Origin: Stieleria magnilauensis | GTDB lineage: Bacteria; Planctomycetota; Planctomycetia; Pirellulales; Pirellulaceae | Reading direction: 5' to 3' | Length of the DNA: 64,000 nucleotides | Assembly: GCA_007753675.1 (NCBI GenBank) | Contig: CP036432.1 | Location: 8,434,233-8,498,232 of the forward strand | Part shown: positions 19,541-29,600 of the stretch, piece after piece | Layout: each line of letters opens with the position of its first letter | Numbering within the stretch: position 1 is the first letter of the stretch | The notes under the pieces: generated by a model | Seen by the model: only the letters and a program-made list of their open reading frames with translations | Told to the model about the DNA's origin: nothing | Databases searched by the model: none | Program-made: the position numbers and the translations under genes

Positions 19541-20539
19541 ATTAGCTGGTTTCAGGCCCGGATGGGGGCCCCACGGTCAAACAAACTCGACCGAGTTTCG
19601 GTCGAGGATTTGCGTTTGGTGTGAAAGCACGGGAGTTATTCACGCACCCTGTCACGGCTTCAAGACAGAGTTAATGACCCACCTCTGCCAAGGGAATGTT
19701 TGACGGGTTTTAGCCGTATCACCATATCGGACGGCGATTTGGCTCGAACTTACGGTACAAGCTAGGCCTTTAGCAATCTCCCTATTTACCTACTTTCCAC
19801 GCGGAAGCTTCATCGACCGATCGGAGTTCGGTCGGAGTAAAACTCGCGCGGGTGTCTTCAGAATCCGGGCACCGACTCGCCGAAACGGCCCTCACCGAAA
19901 GTGCTCCGGTTTCATCGACCAGTGCAGCGAATTGGCAAGCTCGCTTTGCCAATCTTGGACAAGCTGCCAAGTCATCAAGATTCTGGTTCCGATCGGATTT
20001 TCTCCGGCGTGATGGTGACGGGCACTGGTCATTCGGACTTCTGGCACAACGGTCGACGCTGAAGCAATAGTGGTGGGCGAATTCCCATTGGCATCCAGCA
20101 CATTTCATTGCCCAACTCGTTTCGGTCTACATGGTCTCTGCATCCAATCAAATCTGTTTCGGCGCTGCGGTCAGATTCACCGCCGCGGCGAAACGAACGA
20201 CTGAAAATGGATCCCTCGCGCCAGAAGTTCCCTTTCAGTGCCGCTTTCACCGGTGCCCAACACGCCAAGCACCTGGCCTCCGTAAACCAACAGAGGTGAG
20301 CGGGATTTACTGATCGGGCGCGTGGCAAGAATGACGACATTTCGTTTCTTGCGCAACGGATTTTCGTGGTTTCCGAAATATCGTGCCGTCGGCCGCCACC
20401 GTGGAAATGGCCGTAACTCCTTTTGCACAAGTCACTTAAGAAAGACTGCCTCAACTGGCATTGAACGTGCCTTTTGGAATGTCAACGATCGGCGAACGTC
20501 GCTGACCAACCGAACCACTTTCAGAAGTCGAGTTGAACG
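19541..20539. other. Long intergenic region with one REP-like repeat
   Basis: About 1 kb holds no recognised gene; the overlapping short frames have no domains. It contains a REP-like imperfect palindrome at 20158-20195, listed separately. Confidence 0.5.
20158..20195. repeat. REP-like imperfect palindrome, copy A
   Basis: TTTCGGCGCTGCGGT, a short spacer and ACCGCCGCGGCGAAA form a GC-rich stem-loop. The GATTCACCGCCGCG(G/C)CGAA arm is shared with copies at 33317-33357 and (less well) 36230-36264, and a half copy lies near 9471-9490. Confidence 0.6.
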
Positions 20540-21718
20540 ATGTCCAGAATCCCAACCATCGATCTCAAACAAGCAACGGGCAACATGTTGAGTCTATCAA
20601 GACCAGTTCTTTCCCCTGTCGAAATGTTCGGGCACAGGATACGCAACCGGTTGGCAGTCGCTCCGATGACCCGCGTAAGTGCCAGCGGCGATGGGTTCGC
20701 GACGGATCGCATGAAAGATTACTACCGCGAGTATGCTCGCGGTGGTTTTGCGATCGTCATCACGGAGGGGGTCTACACGGACGAGGATGCCAGCCAGGGC
20801 TACGACCGTCAGCCTGGTATTGCGAATCGGCGGCAAGCCAACTCCTGGGCGCCGATCGCCACTGCGATCTCCGATCACGGGAGCTTGGCCATCATGCAAC
20901 TGATGCACGCTGGCGCATTGTCGCAAAGGCAAGAAGCAGCTCGCATCATCGCACCGTCCGCTGTTCCGCCGCTCGGCGAAATGATGCCAGCATACGGAGG
21001 CAGCGATCCCTATCGCTTGCCTTCGGCCATGACGAAGACGGACCTCGCTCAGGTTCGCAAGGGTTTTGTCACAGCGGCAAGACGCGCACGAGACGCCGGA
21101 TTCCACGGCGTCGAAATCCACGCCGCGAACGGTTACCTGCTTGACCAGTTCATCACCGAATACACGAATCGCCGCGACGACGAGTACGGCGGGCCGGTGT
21201 CGGCGCGAATTCGGTATCCGGCAGAGATCGTTGCCGCTGTTCGCGATTCATCACCCGATGACTTCGTGGTCGGAGTCCGTGTTTCTGAGGCCAAGGTCAA
21301 TGACTTCGACCACCGCTGGGGCGGAAAGTCCGAAGCCGAGACGACGTTCGCAGCACTCGCTGAGGCTGGAGCAAGCTATATCCACGTGGCCGGCGAAGGC
21401 CGCGGTTTCCGCGAGTCGAGTACGGACAAGCGAGAGCCGCTTACGACGATGGCTCGCCGCATGACCGGACTGCCAGTGATCGCCAACGGCGGATTGCATG
21501 ATCCGGATCTCGCCGACGACGTGATCCGAGACGAACATGCTGACTTGATTGCGATTGGACGCGCTGCACTGGCGACACCAGATTGGCCTCGAAGGATTGC
21601 CAATGGTGAACGGATCGTCCCATTCGAAAATGGGATGATTTCGCCAAGTGCATCGATCCAAAACACCGACGCGTGGTTCGCTCGGCAACGCGCACACGGC
21701 GTGCATGGCGATCGGTAG
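20540..21718 (+). CDS. NADH:flavin oxidoreductase (old yellow enzyme family)
   Basis: This 392-aa TIM-barrel flavoenzyme shows RNRLAVAPMTR near residue 34, AIMQLMHAGALS near 118, the active-site and FMN region GVEIHAANGYLLDQFITEY near 190 and the late FMN-phosphate motif DLIAIGRAALATPDWPRR near 335. It should transfer hydride from NAD(P)H via FMN to activated C=C bonds of enones or other electrophiles. It is the first of three plus-strand genes with a DUF1772 membrane protein and an NAD(P)-binding oxidoreductase, perhaps a small electrophile-handling cluster. The gap of about 230 bp to the next gene leaves the operon uncertain. Confidence 0.9.
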   Translation: MSRIPTIDLKQATGNMLSLSRPVLSPVEMFGHRIRNRLAVAPMTRVSASGDGFATDRMKDYYREYARGGFAIVITEGVYTDEDASQGYDRQPGIANRRQANSWAPIATAISDHGSLAIMQLMHAGALSQRQEAARIIAPSAVPPLGEMMPAYGGSDPYRLPSAMTKTDLAQVRKGFVTAARRARDAGFHGVEIHAANGYLLDQFITEYTNRRDDEYGGPVSARIRYPAEIVAAVRDSSPDDFVVGVRVSEAKVNDFDHRWGGKSEAETTFAALAEAGASYIHVAGEGRGFRESSTDKREPLTTMARRMTGLPVIANGGLHDPDLADDVIRDEHADLIAIGRAALATPDWPRRIANGERIVPFENGMISPSASIQNTDAWFARQRAHGVHGDR

Positions 21719-21947
21719 ACTCAGCTGAAAGCGAACGGTGACGTCCGACGATGTGCGTGGATGTGTACTGTCCGCAAAATGCGAAGCTCGAGATTGTTCG
21801 TATCGCAAAAGATCTCTTCTTCTCTGGCATTCGAGACCAGCGACACCCCGATTCCGAAGCCCCCGATGGAATCACCAATGTAGCCACTGTATTATCTTGC
21901 TGAGTGCTAGCCCTTGAGACTAAAACACGGGGAGACAACGGCGAGTG

Positions 21948-22421
21948 ATGACCACGATCCTGATGCTACTCACAGTGATTGCGATTGCCGGCAGTGGGCT
22001 GATGGCTGGCTTATTCTTTGTCTTCTCCGTTTCGGTGATGAATGCTCTGGCACAGATGCCTGCACGGGAAGGCATGAAAGCGATGCAGCTGATCAATCGC
22101 ACAATCCTAAACCCGATGTTCCTCAGCGCGTTCTTTGGATCGGCGCTGGCCTGCTTGCTCCTCGCAGCCATCTCCGCATGGCAGCGGCAGCCCGACTTTG
22201 GCTGGGCGATCGCTGGAGCATGCCTGTATTTGCTGGGCGGTTTCATGGTCACTGCATTCTTCAATGTCCCGCTCAACAATTCCCTCGACAAACTGCCAGC
22301 GGACGATCCGGCGAGCCACGAAGAGTGGACGCGTTACCTTGCGATATGGACGCGTTGGAATCATTTTCGCGCAGCGGCATGCATTTTGGCGTGCGTTCTT
22401 CTCGCGATTGGGCTGCCGTAG
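21948..22421 (+). CDS. DUF1772 (anthrone-oxygenase-like) membrane protein
   Basis: The product is 157-158 aa; GTG at 21945 or ATG at 21948 could start it, with GGGGAGA about 10 bases upstream. Four hydrophobic helices are visible: about 4-27, 52-75, 82-105 and 135-155. The pattern SGLMAGLFFVFSVSVMNAL, NRTILNPMF and FFNVPLNNSLD is typical of the DUF1772 family, which includes fungal anthrone oxygenases. In bacteria its activity is not established. It lies 38 bp before the NAD(P)-binding oxidoreductase gene. Confidence 0.85.
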   Translation: MTTILMLLTVIAIAGSGLMAGLFFVFSVSVMNALAQMPAREGMKAMQLINRTILNPMFLSAFFGSALACLLLAAISAWQRQPDFGWAIAGACLYLLGGFMVTAFFNVPLNNSLDKLPADDPASHEEWTRYLAIWTRWNHFRAAACILACVLLAIGLP

Positions 22422-22459
22422 CAGCGTCTGAAAGCAAGTCTAAACCTCAACGAAACGAA

Positions 22460-23197
22460 ATGGAAAAGACGAAAACGGTGCTCGTGCTTGGTGCCACAGG
22501 CGCAACCGGACGACTGCTGACGAAGCAACTGCTTGACCAAGACCTGAGGGTCAAAGCAATTGTCCGATCCCCCGGGGGATTGCCGGAGTCGCTCAGGCGA
22601 CACGAGAACCTGTCGGTCATTCATGCGAGCGTTCTTGATCTAAGCGATTTCGAAATGGCGGAGCACACGGCAGGCTGCGATGCGGTTGCTTCTTGCTTGG
22701 GCCACAATCTCACATTCAAGGGTATCTTTGGTCAGCCACGCAGACTCGTGACGGGTGCTGTCAAGCGTTTCTGCCAAGCCATTGGGGCGAACGGCTCCGA
22801 CAAGCCAAGCAAGTTCGTACTCATGAATACGGCCGGAAACAGCAATCGCGATCTGAACGAGCCGATTTCGCGCGCCCAGAGCTGCGTGGTCGGACTTCTT
22901 CGTCTGCTAGTGCCGCCACATCGGGATAACGAGAATGCCGCGGACTACCTGCGAACGGAGGTTGGTCACACTGACACCGGACTCAAGTGGGCGGTCGTAC
23001 GTCCCGACAGTCTGTTCGACGAGGACGACGTGAGCGACTACGAATTATATCCGTCGCCAACCAGGAGCGCGATCTTCAATCCGGGGCGAACCAGTCGCAT
23101 CAACGTCGCACATTTCATGGCTGACCTGATCACGAACGATGATGCCTGGAAGAAATGGAACGGTCAGATGCCGGTGATCTACAACAAGGAATCCTGA
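22460..23197 (+). CDS. NAD(P)H-binding oxidoreductase (NmrA/SDR-like)
   Basis: The same frame is open from 21914, but the protein starts at the ATG at 22460; the upstream part overlaps the DUF1772 gene. The 245-aa product begins with a Rossmann motif, TVLVLGATGATGRLLTKQLL (G-x-x-G-x-x-G), followed by VKAIVRSP, a likely NADP-binding segment, and DAVASCLGHN. Later come FVLMNTAGNSN and WAVVRPDSL, where the atypical SDRs keep their fold. It probably reduces or isomerises a small metabolite, or acts as a cofactor-sensing protein. It ends just before the group II intron. Confidence 0.85.
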   Translation: MEKTKTVLVLGATGATGRLLTKQLLDQDLRVKAIVRSPGGLPESLRRHENLSVIHASVLDLSDFEMAEHTAGCDAVASCLGHNLTFKGIFGQPRRLVTGAVKRFCQAIGANGSDKPSKFVLMNTAGNSNRDLNEPISRAQSCVVGLLRLLVPPHRDNENAADYLRTEVGHTDTGLKWAVVRPDSLFDEDDVSDYELYPSPTRSAIFNPGRTSRINVAHFMADLITNDDAWKKWNGQMPVIYNKES

Positions 23198-23966
23198 GCA
23201 CAGAGTGCTGGATATCCGCATTGGGTCGTAAGGTGTGAGGACGCAATCCCGATTGCACCGATGGGCCCCCACCATCTGCAAGCGGACCTTGCAGCAAGGG
23301 TGTCTCCCAGGCCCATAGTGAATTATTGATTGGTCACCGTTCGAAACAGAGGTTGCGTCGATTGCGCCAAGCAAGCTTGGGAAAGGGGGATAAGAAGATG
23401 TGAGACTTAACTTTGAAACCTTTCATCGGAGCCTTGCGGGTGAAAACCCCGTCCAGCAGAGCTTGACCAACAGTTGGAAGCGAGTCTTGCGTGGTGTCGG
23501 GTGACCGGCCCTGCGAAGCGTAGACAGCAAGTCCGAAAGCCATGCTATTGAGCGTCGAAAGACCCAATCGCGGGAGCCTCTGCCTTTCGATGACCAGGGG
23601 CCACGCTGCTGCACTTGATGGTCTGGTGCAAGCAGTCCTGCCGGCGTCGGTTTGGAACATGGCAAACGGATCATCGAGGTTCCCCAGGAACTTGGGAGAT
23701 CCTGTTGTTTCCTCAGCGAGATCCCGGCCGGAGATACCGGGTCAACAACTCCAGGCCTTGGCGGTTCACTCGTCCGCCGGGGAGCGAAAACAACGAGTGA
23801 ACGCCTGAGGTATCGCCAAGCGAAGGAAACGAAGTGCGGCGAGATGGGCAACAGGAAGTCATAGCGTCTTGATAGTACCGATGAAGCTGGCGAACTTCAC
23901 CCTGTCGGAGCCAGTGGAGGGAAGCGAGGCGTCGAATCATGGAACCGTTACTGAGAAACACGACGA

Positions 23967-25315
23967 ATGCATCGAAATTCGACAACCGTGTCCACGAAAC
24001 AGGAACGGATAGCAACGTTGGCGAAACAGTCACCTCAGATGGCTTTCACGTCGCTCGCTTATCTGATGGACATCGACTGGTTGAAGGAAGCGTATCGACG
24101 CACCCGCAAGGACGGAGCTGTCGGCGTGGACGGAATGACCGCGGAACAATATGAACAGGACTTGGAGGGCAACCTTCAAAGCCTGCTCGACCGTGTCAAG
24201 TCCGGCACGTACAAGGCACCTCCTGTGCGGCGTGTGCATATTCCCAAAGGCGGCTCCACCACGGAGACCCGTCCGCTCGGAATTCCCACTCTGGAGGATA
24301 AACTCCTTCAGCGTGCGGTGGTCATGCTGTTGGAATCAATTTACGAGCAGGACTTCTTGGACTGCTCCTACGGTTTCCGACCCGGCCGCTCGGCACACCT
24401 GCGCTGAAGTCCTTCCGCGATCAGACGATGAACAGTCGGCCAAGAGGCGGCACCGTGCTCGAGGTTGATATTCGAAAATTCTTCGACAATCTAGATCACT
24501 CCCATCTGCGACAGTTTCTCCGATTGAGGGTGCGTGACGGCGTGTTGCTACGCCTGATCGACAAGTGGCTCAAAGCGGGCGTGATGGAGGATGGTAACGT
24601 CAGTTACCCTGATTCCGGGTCGCCCCAGGGTGGCGTGATTTCACCCCTGATTTCGAACGTGTTCTTGCACTACGTGCTCGACCTGTGGTTCGAACAGGAC
24701 GTGAAACCACGACTCAAAGGGAATGCCTTCCTCATCCGCTATGCGGATGATTTCGTGATCGGGTTTCGCCATCATGGCGATGCCGATCGCGTGATGGAAG
24801 TCCTCCCGAAACGCTTTGGCAAGTATGGACTGACCGTCCACCCGACCAAGACGAAACTGGTTCGTTTTCGTCCTCCCTCGTCGCGGACGAAGGCTGACGA
24901 TCGTTCCGGTGATCGTCCTGGGACGTTCGACCTTCTTGGTTTCACCCATTACTGGGGCGTCTCCTTGAAGGGTTACTGGGTGGTTAAGCTCAAGACCGCT
25001 GCCGATCGCTTCACCCGTGCCGTGCGCAGCATTGACCATTGGTGCCACGACAATCGTCACTTGTCGCTGCCGGAACAGCAACACAAGCTCAATCAGAAGC
25101 TGCGTGGACACTACGCGTACTATGGGGTCACGGGCAACTCAGAGGCAATGAACAGGTTCCGTCAGGAAGTCGAAAATCGATGGCGTAAGTGGCTCAATCG
25201 CCGCAACAACATCCGCTCGATGCACTGGGCGAAATTCTGCGCACTGCTCCGCCGTTACCCGCTCGCTCCTGCTCGCGCGGTGCGTTCCACGCTCCGTCAA
25301 GCAGCGAACCCGTGA
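23967..25315 (+). pseudogene. ltrA: Group II intron reverse transcriptase/maturase, frameshifted
   Basis: The first part (23967-24407) runs in one frame through [48 protein letters not shown] and [10 protein letters not shown], then meets a stop. The second part (24428-25315) is in another frame with EVDIRKFFDNLDH, GSPQGGVISPLISNVFLHY, the catalytic YADD in FLIRYADDFVIGF, and the maturase segment YAYYGVTGN. Around 24398 the sequence between RSAH and ALKSFRDQT lacks one base, giving a net -1 shift. The C-terminus has no HNH endonuclease domain. Either the gene is inactivated or a base was missed in sequencing. Confidence 0.85.
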
Positions 25316-25321
25316 TTTGAG

Positions 25322-25355
25322 GAGCCGGATGCGGTAATGTCCGCACGTCCGGATC
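25322..25355 (+). ncRNA. Group II intron domain V
   Basis: The stretch starts GAGCCGGATGCGG and ends CCGCACGTCCGGATC, forming the short stem-loop with an internal bulge typical of the catalytic domain V. A domain VI-like stem follows directly. Confidence 0.85.
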
Positions 25356-25595
25356 TGTGGGAGCCGTGGGTGAGCAATCACCCACGGCCACCCGGTTCTA
25401 CGCGTCTTAGCCAGATCGCTTCGCCGCAGTTTGCCACAAATTCCCGACTATTCTGGACCAAATGTGCAGCGAATCAGCTGCGGTAACCATTCCCAAACAT
25501 GACCGGAGGTCCAGCAGGAAGCCAATTCCCCGGCCATCGGCTGGCGAAGGAGCGGAACAATGATGTGGCTGGTCGACGGCCTTGGAGTCGTCACC

Positions 25596-26027
25596 ATGTC
25601 CAACAGCGTTGAAGCAATCGCGGCCAAGTACCTGACTGCGAAAAAACTTTCCGGCGGGACCCGCAAGGAATACAAATCGACCGTCACCAAGTGGACCACC
25701 TGGGGCAACGGCGTCGATGTCGAACAAATCAACCGATCCCACATTCGCGATTTCCTGGATTGGGTTCACCACCAAGCTGAAGCCAATGGCGGGTCCAATC
25801 CCGGTCGGACGGCAAACAAGGCTCGTGAAAACCTTCGGGCGATCTTGGCATGGGCTTGGGAACAGGAATTTCTCGCCAAGTTACCTCCGTTCCCGAAGTC
25901 GAAGCCACAGCGGGATGTCGCCGGTCGTCACTACCTGACGAAACCGGATCTCAACGGTCTCTACTTCGCCACTTACCAGCTTCCGCGGCTGCGAGGTTGG
26001 CGGCAGCCATATACGGTGGGGTACTAA
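25596..26027 (+). pseudogene. Tyrosine recombinase N-terminal remnant, copy 1
   Basis: The ATG at 25596 opens a frame with a SAM-like core-binding domain: AAKYLTAKKLSGGTRKEYKS, KWTTWGNGVDVEQINRSHIR, FLDWVHHQA and LRAILAWAWEQEFL. The frame stops at about residue 143, before the catalytic domain with the R-H-R-Y residues. The sequence runs directly into an antisense kinase fragment near 26020, so the gene was cut by a rearrangement. A diverged second copy of the first third lies at 36445-36588, and their upstream regions are also similar. Confidence 0.75.
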
Positions 26028-26029
26028 TC

Positions 26030-26559
26030 GGAGTTGAGCCTGTCAGCAACTCGTAAAAAACCACTCCGAGCGAATAGACATCGGTTCGAGTGTCGATATC
26101 CAACGTGTTCATCTCGGCTTGCTCGGGGCTCATGTAGGCGAGCGTGCCGACGACTTGACCGTACTGCGTGAACAGCGTGCGATCGTTCAACTGATTGGTC
26201 TCGTGCAACGCCTTGGCTAAGCCGAAATCGATCACCTTGACGGTCGGCGTTCCGTCGTTCAGCGTGACTAGGATGTTCGAGGGCTTGATGTCTCGATGGA
26301 CGATACCTTTCGTGTGGGCGTGTTGAATGGCGCGGCACGTCTGTACAAATAGTTCCAGCCGCTCATCAGGCGATAGTTTTTTCGTGTCGCAGTAGTTCGT
26401 GATCGGGACGCCCCTGACGAGTTCCATCACAAAGTAGGGACGGCCAGTGTCGGTGACTCCGGCATCAAACACTTTGGCGATGTTGTGATGGTCCATCATC
26501 GCCAGGGCTTGCCGCTCCGCCTCGAATCTGGCGAGGATCATCATTCCACGACGCCTCAA
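26030..26559 (-). pseudogene. Ser/Thr protein kinase fragment
   Basis: This is a piece of a kinase domain truncated at both ends. It begins within the alphaC region ([20 protein letters not shown]) and contains [49 protein letters not shown] and [19 protein letters not shown]. The Gly loop and ATP-binding Lys are missing, and downstream it fuses at about 26020 with antisense integrase sequence (open to 25951). It is closest in style to the kinase at 15585-18944 and to the first domain of the 766-aa protein. It is not expected to be functional. Confidence 0.8.
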
Positions 26560-26686
26560 AACGATCGCAGAGGTGTTCTAGTCTTGAATCATTCACTTTG
26601 CAAATTCAGGATTTCCGAGGCCTACGAGACTGCCGACAAAAAGGTATGAATGGTGATCGTTCCCTGGGCGGAGTCTGGTGAACTGC

Positions 26687-29600
26687 TTACTTGCTTTGGG
26701 GCAGAGGATTTAAGAGCCACATCCCCGGTTCCGTTCCACAAACGGCGATCGCTTCGTCGTCAGGACTAATGGCGAGATCTGTGATTCCGCCAACAGGGCT
26801 GTCGATGGCCATCAGTTCGGCTCCCGAATCGGAATCGATGATCTTGAGTTGTTCATCGCCGCCAACCGCGATTCGATTGGAAAAGGGAAAGAATTTAATC
26901 GCCTGAACCGGCCCATTGAAGAGCTCTGTCGCACCGCCAGGTAGCCTGATGATCTGAATCGCGGAATCCTGTTTCTCAATTCGATAGATTTCGACGAATC
27001 CGTCGATCGTGCCAGCGACAAGTCGAGTTTGAGTCGCATCGGTTTCCAGCACAGCACCAGTGAGCGGTACCCAAGATTCGAGCTCACCCGAATCGATGTT
27101 CCAGATCGGGCACTGAGCTTGGCCTCCGTCGTCTGTTTTTCGAAACGCTGTCGTGCTCACGATGCGTCGGTCGTCGATCCATACGGCGTCACCATTAGGA
27201 TGAAATGCTACGGCGTCATGAGACAACGCAATGGGACGAAAAGCTCCAGCCTTGAATCTCCAAGCGACCAACTTACCCTCTTCATCCAAGGTCAGGAAAT
27301 CATTTGCTTTAGGGCGAAATCGCAGCGCACGTACCGGTGTTCTGGAATGACCGCTTTGTTCCGTTAGCAGGATTTTCTCGAGTTTGGATGTGCTTTCTGG
27401 ACTGAAAAAAGCCGCCGTCTTACCACGAGTGATCATCAACTCGCCGTCGTCAGAGATGATGACCTCGGTCAGCAGACCATTCTTTTTCTCTGAGGTAAGT
27501 GGCTGCAGTTGGTATTTACCGCTTTGCTTCTTCAGCCAATTGCGCAGGTATCCATCCTGGTCCAGTGCTGTTAGAGATTGGGTGGAGAACGCAGCAGAAC
27601 GAAAACGTCGCTTTGGTTGGAGATCCTCTTCGTTGGAAGGGAGAGCAAATAACTCGGCACGATTGTTGTTGATGAGAAGCACTGTCGCGTCTTCGCCTTC
27701 TCCTCCAAGAAAGGAAATCTCCTCCGCAGGTCCGATCGTTGCGAGACGATCTCCCGAAGACGCGTCAAACACACAGGCGTTGCCGGACAGGATCGCGGCA
27801 ACATATTTTCCGTCGTAACTCAGACAGAATTTACCCGCGGGATCTGGTTCTCCCACATTGACTTTCACATCAAAATTGGTGGTCGTCGCTTCGCGATTTC
27901 TCGAAGCGACAACTAACTGTAGCCGGGAATCTTTTTCAACCATCGCCAGCACAGATTGACGGTCACCGGAAAGTTCGACGTACTTGCAGACAAGAATCTT
28001 TCGCGACTTTTCCGTAGCGCGTCTCGCCTTGCAGAATTCCTCCCCTAGTTGTACGCGTTCTCTATCTCTCGCCTGATCGACGGGGGGAAATTCGACATGC
28101 CCAGGCAGATTGTAGCGGAGCGAGAAATGACGAATTTGCTCCACCGGTCCTGGGAAAGGTTTGATGAAAAGCGGCGCGAGCCTCCAAGTAGCGGTGTTAA
28201 AAGCCTCGAATGCTCCATTCGCCGCAATCCCCACCAAACGATCTGCGCCGGTGAAAACGATCTCTTGGAAACTATCATTGGTGGGAATCTGCTCACGTGT
28301 CTCCAAGTCCCAAGTTATTACGCGATGCCCACCATTTTGCTCCTGAGTGGTCAGTGAGAGGAACTTGTTTTCCGGGTCCGTTTTGAGAGGGTTCCAGCGA
28401 ACACTCGGCGGTGTCAGCAGGAAGTCGGGCTGCGCTACGCCAAGGATTGGCAATTGAGTAGAAAGCAGCGTTCCGTCCTGGACGGTCACTCCCGTTGTAC
28501 CGTCCATGATTTCAACACCGTTCTCGGTCAATAAGGCAACTTGCGACACCTGATTCCCTTTCCTCCGATTAAGACAAAGGTGGCCCAGCACGTCACCATC
28601 GAATTGGCGTGTCCAGATCCGTGGGGAACTCTTAGACTTCAGATATCGCCACTCCCAACGCCTCAGTTCCTCATCGCACTGTTCCAACGCCTTTTGTGCC
28701 AACGGATAGTTTTTCGTCTTGATATTTTTCGATGCCAGTTGTAAGCGGCTTTGATATTGAACCAAGCCGAGTTCCCTCTTCGCCAATTTGAGCTTCGATG
28801 TTTCTGCTGTCAGTTCTTGCGACAATGCGTCAAGTGACGACTGAACTGCATTGAGTTCGTTGGCCGATTTGATCTTTTCTTTCTCAGCGCCAATCTTGAG
28901 TTGCTCAGCTTCTGTTTTTTCCCGGGCAAGCTTCAGACTTTCTTGTACGAGCCCTTCGTTCTTTCGCTCAAGATTATCTCTGTCTTTAGACAATTGGCTA
29001 TTTTCATTTCTCTTTTGCTCGATGTCTTGCTCTAGGTCTTGCTTTGTTCCGACCAGGACTTCGTATTGCCTGACCAATTGAGCGTTCTTCAGATAGAAGC
29101 CGACGCTGATCGCAAAGGCGATGGCGAGTGATGCCGTCAAGGTGCTGACGGCCGGGTTGCGTCGGCAAAATCGATAGGTACGTTCGAGCACCGTGGACCT
29201 GCGGGCGGTGATCGGGAGATCATTTCTCCATCGTCGTAAATCATCTGCCAAGGCCTCGCAGTTCTGATACCGATCGCCCACTTGGTTGGCCATCGCTTTG
29301 AGACAAATGACCTCCAGATCTTGGGGCACCGATGACCGCCGGCTTCTCGGTGGAGTTGGTTCCGTTTGTGGATCCGCCACCTTTGTCAGAATGACATGCG
29401 ACGCACCGTCATAAGGTTTCGCTTGGCACAACATTTCGTACAGGATGGCGCCCAGGCTGTACTGGTCGCTCGTCGCGGTAACCTGAACATCGTCTCCTCG
29501 TGCTTGCTCCGGAGACATATAGTAAATGGTGCCCACGATCGCGCCGTCCTGCGTCACACCCTTCCGACCTTCCTGTTTCGCAAGACCGAAATCCATAATC

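Larger units (their letters stand above)
23233..25401 (+). mobile_element. Group II intron (boundaries approximate)
   Basis: A maturase-type reverse transcriptase lies inside, flanked by non-coding RNA-like sequence. The 3' end is well marked: domain V at 25322-25355 and a domain VI-like hairpin (GCCGTGGGTGA/TCACCCACGGC) at 25363-25388, ending near 25401. The 5' end is less certain: GTGTGAGGAC at 23233 fits the GUGYG consensus, but a start near 23400 (GTGAGAC) would also give a plausible length. The intron sits just upstream of an integrase remnant. Because the reverse transcriptase is frameshifted, movement would need a helper maturase. Confidence 0.8.

Noticed and set aside
19782-20108. Short minus-strand frames in the 1-kb gap upstream of the old yellow enzyme gene
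   Set aside because: No start signal, no domain, and several frames of similar length overlap each other.
21914-22459. A 5' extension of the NAD(P)-binding oxidoreductase frame
   Set aside because: It overlaps the DUF1772 gene in another frame and contains no recognisable domain; the Rossmann motif begins right after the ATG at 22460.
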